Origin: Astrocystis sublimbata
Taxonomy: Eukaryota; Ascomycota; Sordariomycetes; Xylariales; Xylariaceae
NCBI GenBank assembly: GCA_022453515.1
Contig: JAJNNY010000020.1
Location: 496,001-560,000 of the forward strand
DNA length: 64,000 bases
Direction of reading: 5' to 3'
Shown here: piece by piece, positions 57,784 to 64,000 of the stretch
Layout of the letters: every line of letters starts with the position of its first letter
Numbering within the stretch: the stretch's first letter is position 1
Notes under the pieces: generated by a model
Told to the model about the DNA's origin: nothing
The model's input: the letters and a program-made list of their open reading frames with translations, nothing else
Database searches by the model: none
Translations under genes and position numbers: made by a program

Positions 57784-59603
57784 ATGATCTTCATTTGGGA
57801 TTTGAAAGACGCTGCAGTCCTCGCGGCTGTCTTGTTTGGGGTATACGTATGTCCTATTGTCCATTTCCCCCCTCTCCAGCCTCGGCATTTGCAAGACTTA
57901 TTCGAAAACAGTTCTGCCTTGTTCTGGCTTATCGACTGCTACTCCATCCGCTCAGAAAGTTTCCCGGTCCTCTATTCGCGTTGGTGTCTGATTTGTACGG
58001 AGCATATTTTGCCATCACCAGAGACCTTCATTTGGTGACCCTGCGGGACCACCAATGTTATGGTATAGCAATCCCGTCCTTGATACAACATCCACCCAAG
58101 GGTTGAAGACAACATTTAACTGTCTAATTATTCCAGGAACTGTCGTCAGGCAGGGTCCGAACAAACTTGTTTTCAACACAGTAGCCGCCTTTAGAGGTAA
58201 GTATCCGGGCCCGAAAACATCGTCTACTGATCAGTAGAGATATCAGCCATTCATCAGAACGAGCATGTCACAAAGTCACATCTTTATCTTTGTGGCAACC
58301 GGTCACTCAAGAACAAGAGTGTATTTGTCGCCATTGATAAAGATGTTCACCGTTCAAAACGAAAAGTTGTTGGTTCGGTTATCTCCGACCGAGCAATGCG
58401 TAATTTTGAGCCGGTTATGATTGAACAGATTGACATTTTCCTGAGAGAGATATTGAGAACATGTGATCACATGAAAATCCCCAACCCGGTCAACATACAC
58501 ACACGCTGCAAGAATCTCGGCATGGATATCGTGGGACTTTTGAGCTTTGGATATGAGTTTCATATGCAAACCAGCGATAAGAATCGGTCACTACATAGAT
58601 CCATGGAGTACATGTCCTGGCGTTCCAATGTGCTACTTCAACTGCCCGTCTTATCTTGGCTATACTCTGAGCTGTGGTTGAATCTCATTTTCTACCCAAC
58701 ACAGATAGCGACATATAGGCTGTTGCAAACAATGATAAAGGAAAGATTGGCGCTCGACAAGCACGCTAGGTTTGATCTATGTTCAACCATCGGAGAATCC
58801 ATTTACCCTGATAAGAGCAAACTCGAGACGTCAGATCTGTGGAGCGAAGCGACATTTTTCCTTCAAGCAGGTAAATGAAGTTCTTTTATTCTTGTTATGC
58901 ATGACGCTTGCTAATTAGATCCGTAGGCGGTGACACAACATCAACTTGCTTGAGCGCAGCTTTCTTCTACTTGTCATGGAACAAGGCATGCTATGATAAG
59001 CTTAAGACGGAGATCCGGACAAATTTTGTCGCTGGAAGCGAGATTCGCGGAGGGGCAATCCTGTCCAAGTGTCACTACCTGCGCGCTTGCATTGACGAAA
59101 CGTTACGACTCTCCCCGCCTGCGCCAGGCACACTCTGGAGAGAACAGGAACAGGACGACCAATCTGACCATCTGATCATCGATGGCCACGTCGTTCCGAA
59201 GGGCACTACCATTGGTATCAATATTTATGCCCTTCATCATAATAAAGAGTACTTCCCAGAGCCTTTCTCGTATAGACCGGAGCGCTGGATAGATGACGAT
59301 GGCGCGCTGATTCATCTTGACGCGTTTGCAGCGTTTCTGGCAGGTCCCCGTGGCTGTGCCGGGAAGGCCATGGCGTATCTTGAAGCTTCTGTCGTGCTCG
59401 CGAAAACAATTTGGTATTTTGACTTCAACCGAGCGGAAGGTGCCCTGGGAACGATTGGAGGTGGGGTGAGCGGGCATCGAAGGGGCAGACACAGGGAGGA
59501 CGAGTATCAAATACATGACATATTTACGGCGGCATGCAATGGACCATATCTCACATTTCATCCTCGAGAGCAGTACATACAGGAGATTCGTGTTTCTTCT
59601 TGA
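57784..59603 (+). CDS. Cytochrome P450 monooxygenase
   Basis: Five exons (57784-57846, 57912-58062, 58137-58196, 58235-58870, 58927-59603) give 528 residues. The first intron ends at AAAACAG (57911), which makes one continuous N-terminal anchor, VLAAVLFGVYFCLVLAYRLL, followed by HPLRKFPGP. The I-helix has AGGDTTST, the K-helix ExxR is DETLR, then PERW, and the haem loop is FLAGPRGCAG with Cys at about 447. Intron 3 is very short (38 bases; 41 with the neighbouring acceptor). The anchor places it on the endoplasmic reticulum membrane, with electrons from NADPH-P450 reductase. In related salicylaldehyde clusters a P450 hydroxylates the ring or the side chain; that use here is inference. It appears intact. 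Confidence 0.88.
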
Positions 59604-60194
59604 ATATGTCGGGCGAGGAAGGGAGAGTACGATCGATAGTTGTAAGGGGGTGATCTTATCAACAACCACTACTTCTAAGATCAACAGTGTGTATCTTTTA
59701 TTCTCAAACATACACCTAGTCAAAATTTTGTGGAGATAGCCGCTCGATAAGATAACTTTCAAGGCAGTAAATGGTACTTGTTGTACAGCTTGAAGATGAT
59801 ACAATTATTCCTCGTCTTCGACAGAGAAAGTTGAAAACTGAATGCTGGACCGGATAAATGACGTGGTCCTAGCAATTACAACCTCATATAAAACAGCATT
59901 CACTCGGCAAGAAACGATATCAGCAAATGGATACCAACACTGTTATTATGATTAGGGAGCACCAGTATGCAATTAGCATACATTCTAGCGCGACAGGATT
60001 TCTGAACAGTAGCTTTGCATTGGAACATGGGCTGGCTGTTCTACATTGCACTCCAAGCTCCCATATCGGAATCTCAACAGGGTATCCGAGTAGCACCAGT
60101 CCCTAGAGCCTTCAAGTTAAACATTCTACCCAGTATCCAATCCTTTACACAATCTATTAGATCGTAGAAGTAATACGAAATGATAGCATAAAGG
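59604..60194. other. Convergent intergenic region
   Basis: 591 bases between the ends of the P450 (plus) and the AYR1-like SDR (minus). No gene seen. Confidence 0.4.
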
Positions 60195-61421
60195 CTAGAA
60201 ACTCACCCAGGTATTGCGTGTTAGGAAAGTATCGATGATCCATACGACGAATGTAGAGTTTCCGTACCAAAACCAGGGAGCAGGTGATTTTTTCATCACT
60301 TCTTTGACGACAGCTTTCGCATACTCATCAGGAGTCGTAGTACATGGAGAGTAGCAGCAGTTAGCCCTGAGCTTGTGTGTTTCTCGGATGACATACTTGG
60401 GGTCCGATGAACGTGAGCGACAAAGGCGTCCCTCAAAGGATTGAAAATTGAGCCTGTATAACAAAGTGTCAGTTAACTTCAACATACATCGTAGCATTAA
60501 GATCCTAAGTGGCATTAAGAATTGATAACTTACCCTCAGGTAACACTCGATTATCATTGATGTCCGACTGAAGGATATTGGTACTGACTTCCCCAGATAT
60601 CACATTGATTACACGCACACTGGCCACTCAATATTGTCAAAATTCCACGTTCGATGGGACCTCAGAAACTCTAAAGCCCCCTCTCTTCTGGACTTACCCG
60701 AAAGGTCTCATTTCTATCCGAAGTGTATCACCGTAGTGGTGCAAGGCAGCTTTACTCGCGTTGTATGATGATCCATACACATAAGGACACACGCCCCCAA
60801 CGGAGCCGATGTTCATTATGGTACCTTGAGCTGCGACAATGAATCTATGCAAGTGGTGCACCATCTGCATTGGTCCAAACACGTTCACCGCGAACATTCG
60901 CTCAGCTTGGAGGATGTCTGTATCAACCGCTGTCATTGTATAACCTACATCAAACGGTTAACACATTGTACTCACACGTATGCCAGCAACAATTTAGGGT
61001 GAGGGATCTCATCCGTACAAATTCCCCTTAATATAAAGGTCTTTAGCGACTTAAGTCATCAATAGGATGAGCAGCTTGAACATACGCATTGTTTACGAGG
61101 ATGTCAAGCCTGCCATTGGTGAGACGGCCGACGACGTTCTTGAAAGGAAGCATCTCCTCTTTCTTGGTCACATCCAAATTGAGAACATGTATGCGGTCAT
61201 GTATGAGATGGTCCCGCGACTCATGCGAGAGCAACGTAGCAATGACCGTGTACCCATAGGCGACAAACTGCTTTACCAATGCGCAGCCAATCCCCCCTTT
61301 CCCGCACCTGCTTATAAATGATTGTTAGAAAACATCTATATTAGCACGATATGGGAGTCAGGTAGCAAACTTGAACGTACCCTGTGACTACAGCGAACTT
61401 CACTTTCGATGAATGAGACAT
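60195..61421 (-). CDS. AYR1-like short-chain dehydrogenase, gene structure doubtful
   Basis: The start at 61421 (MSHSSKVKFAVVTG) is joined across intron 61308-61380 to CGKGGIGCALVKQF, giving the coenzyme motif TGCGKGGIG. Later parts are LDILVNNA, YTMTAVDTDILQAERMFAVNVFG, IMNIGSVGG and the catalytic YNASKAALHHYGDTLRIEM, then GVRVINVISGEV. The C terminus has TTPDEYAKAVVKEV and PWFWYGNSTFVVWIIDTF, a hydrophobic tail as in 1-acyl-dihydroxyacetone-phosphate reductase (Ayr1)-like SDRs. Clear introns are 60620-60697 and 60454-60533. Two junctions do not work: after NNA the good donor GTATGT (61057 region) and acceptor before GGTTAT (60945) are out of phase, and in the last exon GSIFNPLRDAFVAHV and TTPDEYA are in different frames. 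It may be a decaying gene. SDRs of this type occur in salicylaldehyde-type clusters. Confidence 0.65.
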
Positions 61422-62195
61422 GCTAATGATGATCACAAAACAAGTTTAGCGCAGCTGAGAGGATGAGAATGTAAAGCTATCATGATATGCTATTGTGAGC
61501 ACAAGGTTCACGGAAGGATGCAACTGGAACATTCTGCAAAGAAAATGCCTTTATTTCTACGGAGATGGGAGCCTCACACAACCTGAAGTACCCTGTACTT
61601 GAGAGGAGACCTTTTTGAGCCAGTCTGAGGTAGGCTCTGTCTGACCGTGGGGGCCTGGTAGCAATCCTGCTTAATTGCTCGGCGATATAAGCTCACCACA
61701 TATACTAATCACGAGCCAGTGCATGTCGCCGTCATGAAACGATGAAGAGTGATAGCCTGCCTACGGCCTGACGCATCTACCCTTTTTTGCCACCCTAATA
61801 AGTACAGCCCTCGTGTTCTACAAGCATGCATATGAGCATGGAGACTACTTTTGGAGTAGGTAGTATCTCATGATGCCGGGCAGCCGGAATTCCCCGTCAT
61901 CCAAATGCTCCAATTAGAGGCGCGTTTTTTTTCCAATTGGGTATCATTGAAGAATCTGCTGAAAACCGTAGGAGTGTACAACAAGAAGGCAACGTGATCT
62001 GCATATAATGAGTCAATCCCGGCTGCAGAAGCCGAACGTGTCATTTTCAATACGAGGCCCAAGTCAACTAAGCTGATAACTCATGATCACTCGTTGACTC
62101 CGTTGCTTTCAAAATTGGTAATATTCAGTGCCGCATAAACAGGATTGCTAGTCTCTCCACTTGTGGCATAATTAAACGCCCTGTATCGTTCCAAG
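61422..62195. promoter_or_regulatory. Shared promoter between AYR1-like SDR and cupin
   Basis: 774 bases between divergent starts at 61421 (minus) and 62196 (plus), mirroring the PKS/SDR arrangement. No obvious repeated operator was found by eye. Confidence 0.35.
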
Positions 62196-62919
62196 ATGGC
62201 AGAACAATCCTCCATACCACCCGTGAGCGCGGGGTACATCACCAATGGATTCCCAGCCCCCGGCCTCCGGCAGATTAATAGGCATATCACTGGTCACGAT
62301 ACCGAAGGGAAGTCAGTGTTTCTATCGACTGATTCGGGCGCGCACCACCGCATGATGGGCGAGCGGCAGGCTATCGCCAACATTCTCTACTCAACCCAGG
62401 AGACGCCCGTGGAGCTGAACGGGAATGTCGATATCGATAAAGCAAAGGAGGCCGAGGTATGCCATCGTCATAAATGAACTACCTTTATTCCATTTTCATA
62501 TATCAATCATCTTCTGTGTCTTTCTATCTGTGCCGCTACTTGGTAGGCTAACAAACAGACCAATCTAGCCGCCTTTGCACTACCCAAATGGATCAATAGT
62601 GCGCATGATTGACTTTGGGCCGGGTGTCGAGTCACCCATGCACAGAGCATTGTCCATAGACTACGGCATCGTAGTTGAAGGCGTGTTTGAGCTGCAGCTT
62701 GACTCGGGCGAAAAGCGTGTTATGCGACAGGGTGATTTTAGCATCCAGCGGGCGACTGCTCACCAATGGCGGAATATCACAGGCGGAGGGACAATGCCAG
62801 GCCGTATGATGTGGATTCTATTGGACTGCACGGATGTCGTTGTTAATGGCAATGTGTTGGAAGAGGATCTGGGGGAGTTGGCACCTTTTTACAAAGAGCG
62901 TGATGGTGATAACAAATAG
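62196..62919 (+). CDS. Cupin domain protein
   Basis: Two exons, 62196-62456 and 62569-62919, give 203 residues, with a 112-base intron in phase. The second exon carries the cupin barrel: MHRALSIDYGIVVEGVFEL corresponds to the first conserved motif with its His, and GDFSIQRATAHQWRN to the second (Gly, then His). The metal-binding set is reduced compared with typical dioxygenase cupins, so a non-oxidative role is possible. Small cupins of this length are constant members of HR-PKS clusters for alkyl salicylaldehydes (the type of fogC and virC), where they help the SDRs shape the ring. That match is by family and neighbourhood. It appears intact. Confidence 0.82.
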
Positions 62920-63165
62920 ACAGAGAGGTACTCATCCTCGGTCCATTATGTATAAGGACAGATTATTACTCGAGTCATGAATTGTCATCTACAGGCTTCA
63001 TTATTAATTGAACTAAATTAGCTATTGAAACATCACAACTTTTGACTCGTCAATAAGGCCAAGTCGTTGTTCCATCCCTAGTCCAAGAGCGATAGTACTA
63101 TACCATCGTGTTGACTTGCTCAAATGCAAAATGAGGATCAGTCAAAATTGTTACGAAACCAACTA
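62920..63165. other. Convergent intergenic region
   Basis: 246 bases between the ends of the cupin (plus) and the FAD oxidoreductase (minus). No gene. Confidence 0.4.
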
Positions 63166-64000
63166 TCAACCCGGATACTGCGTCGGAAGAGGATTCTGAT
63201 ACCCAAAGACATTCCCCGGATCCCACCGCTTCTTCAACCCCACCAGCCGTGGTAGGTTCTCAGCACCATAGATCTCCTCCAACGATTCATCCCCACCCGC
63301 ATAGCTATTATAAACAGCAAGTCCGTCATATCCCGACGTGGCCGCGAAGTCACCGCGTACCTTCACGCCGAGCGCCTTTGCTGCGTCTTCAGTCTCGTGA
63401 TCTGTCTTGTCGAAGACGAAATGGAACAAGCTAATTATGGTGAATACTTTGTCAGCATCATCGCATGTATTTATGACTAGAGGGTAGGATAGGGCAGGCG
63501 CGAAGTCAATCAACAACAGCCCCAGAACACGACACGGACACGAAAGAACATACTAATAACCCACAGAATCCCTCCAAGGAAACGCCGTGGCCTCCTTATC
63601 GCTTGCCACAACAGCCGTGTTAGGAAACGTCTCGAACAACGCACAGCTACCCCTCCCGCCCGGATTCTTCTCAAAAAACTCTGCAAAATCCCGATACGCC
63701 TTTTCAAAAGAAGGAACAGATAGCTGCTTCGCATTCGCCGTGTAGCTCATGAGATTCTTCCCCGCCACGCTTAGGCCGGCGTCTGCGCCGAAGCCCTGCA
63801 CGCGGATGATGTCGTTCCAGGGCACGGTGCTGATGTTCTGCACGATGGGGTTGAGGGCGAGGATGGGGGCGAGCAGCGCGCGGCCACGGGAGGCGGGGCC
63901 GATGTATTGCCAGTTGGCTATTAGGACTGTCTTTGGGTGGTTACGTAGGTGTCAGTAGGTGAGTAGTTATGGGGTGATGTTATGAGATGTTAAAGGTAAA
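63166..64000 (-). CDS. BBE-type FAD-linked oxidoreductase, C-terminal part (5' end outside window)
   Basis: Two exons are visible: 63554-63930 and 63166-63430, with intron 63431-63553 (GTATGT...TTAG) in phase. The upstream exon begins after an acceptor CCCAAAG (63931) and reads TVLIANWQYIGPASRGRALL, then the substrate-domain sequence with WNDIIRVQGFGADAG. The last exon ends YGAENLPRLVGLKKRWDPGN, VFGYQNPLP, the berberine-bridge (BBE) C-terminal signature that closes over the FAD. The FAD-binding N terminus, with the covalent His/Cys attachment sites, lies beyond 64000. Such flavoproteins oxidise alcohols with oxygen. In flavoglaucin-type and pyriculol-type clusters a FAD-linked oxidase turns salicyl alcohol into the aldehyde, which would fit here. 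Confidence 0.85.

Noticed and set aside
1..64000. CRISPR arrays, rRNA genes, insertion sequences
   Set aside because: No regularly spaced repeats, no rRNA-like sequence and no transposase or reverse-transcriptase motifs were seen; the genome is fungal.

Overview
The window is nuclear DNA of a filamentous ascomycete (Pezizomycotina). Genes are split by short introns of about 45 to 130 bases, mostly GT-AG with CTAAC/CTGAT-like branch points. The families are fungal: a highly reducing polyketide synthase (HR-PKS), a PTH11/rhodopsin-like seven-helix membrane protein, CorA-like membrane proteins, a DUF7025-type AAA ATPase and a folliculin/Lst7 protein. The order or species cannot be assigned from what is seen. 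Exon coordinates come from reading frames and splice-site consensus by eye. Totals divisible by three support most models.

Region by region: (1) 1-1226 minus is the N-terminal part of a folliculin/Lst7 homologue, cut by the window edge. Its upstream region has G-rich tracts. (2) About 1.6-11.4 kb has no convincing gene, but holds a degenerate 15-base minisatellite and a 26/27-base repeat. (3) 11.5-38.5 kb is an accessory-looking block: an AT-hook protein of unknown function, a small helical protein, a CorA-like membrane protein, a protein kinase fused to a von Willebrand factor A-like domain, a gene relic, an MFS transporter, a GFA/CENP-V zinc protein, an ABCC-type transporter in 14 exons, an unknown membrane protein interrupted by an in-frame TAG, and an AAA ATPase. 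(4) 39.9-64 kb is rich in secondary-metabolism genes: a Bli-4-like SDR, a GMC oxidoreductase, an HR-PKS (KS-AT-DH-vestigial MT-ER-KR-ACP), a classical SDR diverging from it, an SDR relic, a seven-helix membrane protein, a cytochrome P450, an AYR1-like SDR, a cupin and a BBE-type FAD oxidoreductase that runs off the window.

The combination of HR-PKS, several SDRs, cupin, P450 and FAD-linked oxidase matches the clusters that make alkyl salicylaldehydes and salicyl alcohols (flavoglaucin fog, trichoxide vir, sordarial srd and pyriculol types). The inference is that the synthase and its SDR/cupin partners would make an alkylated salicyl alcohol or aldehyde, and the P450 and oxidases would tailor it. 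Several parts look broken. The PKS has a deletion with a frame change inside DH and an exon junction in KS that does not stay in frame. One SDR survives only as a fragment, and the AYR1-like SDR has junctions out of phase. The best single story is a salicylaldehyde-type cluster in the process of decay, next to a block of poorly understood fungal accessory genes.
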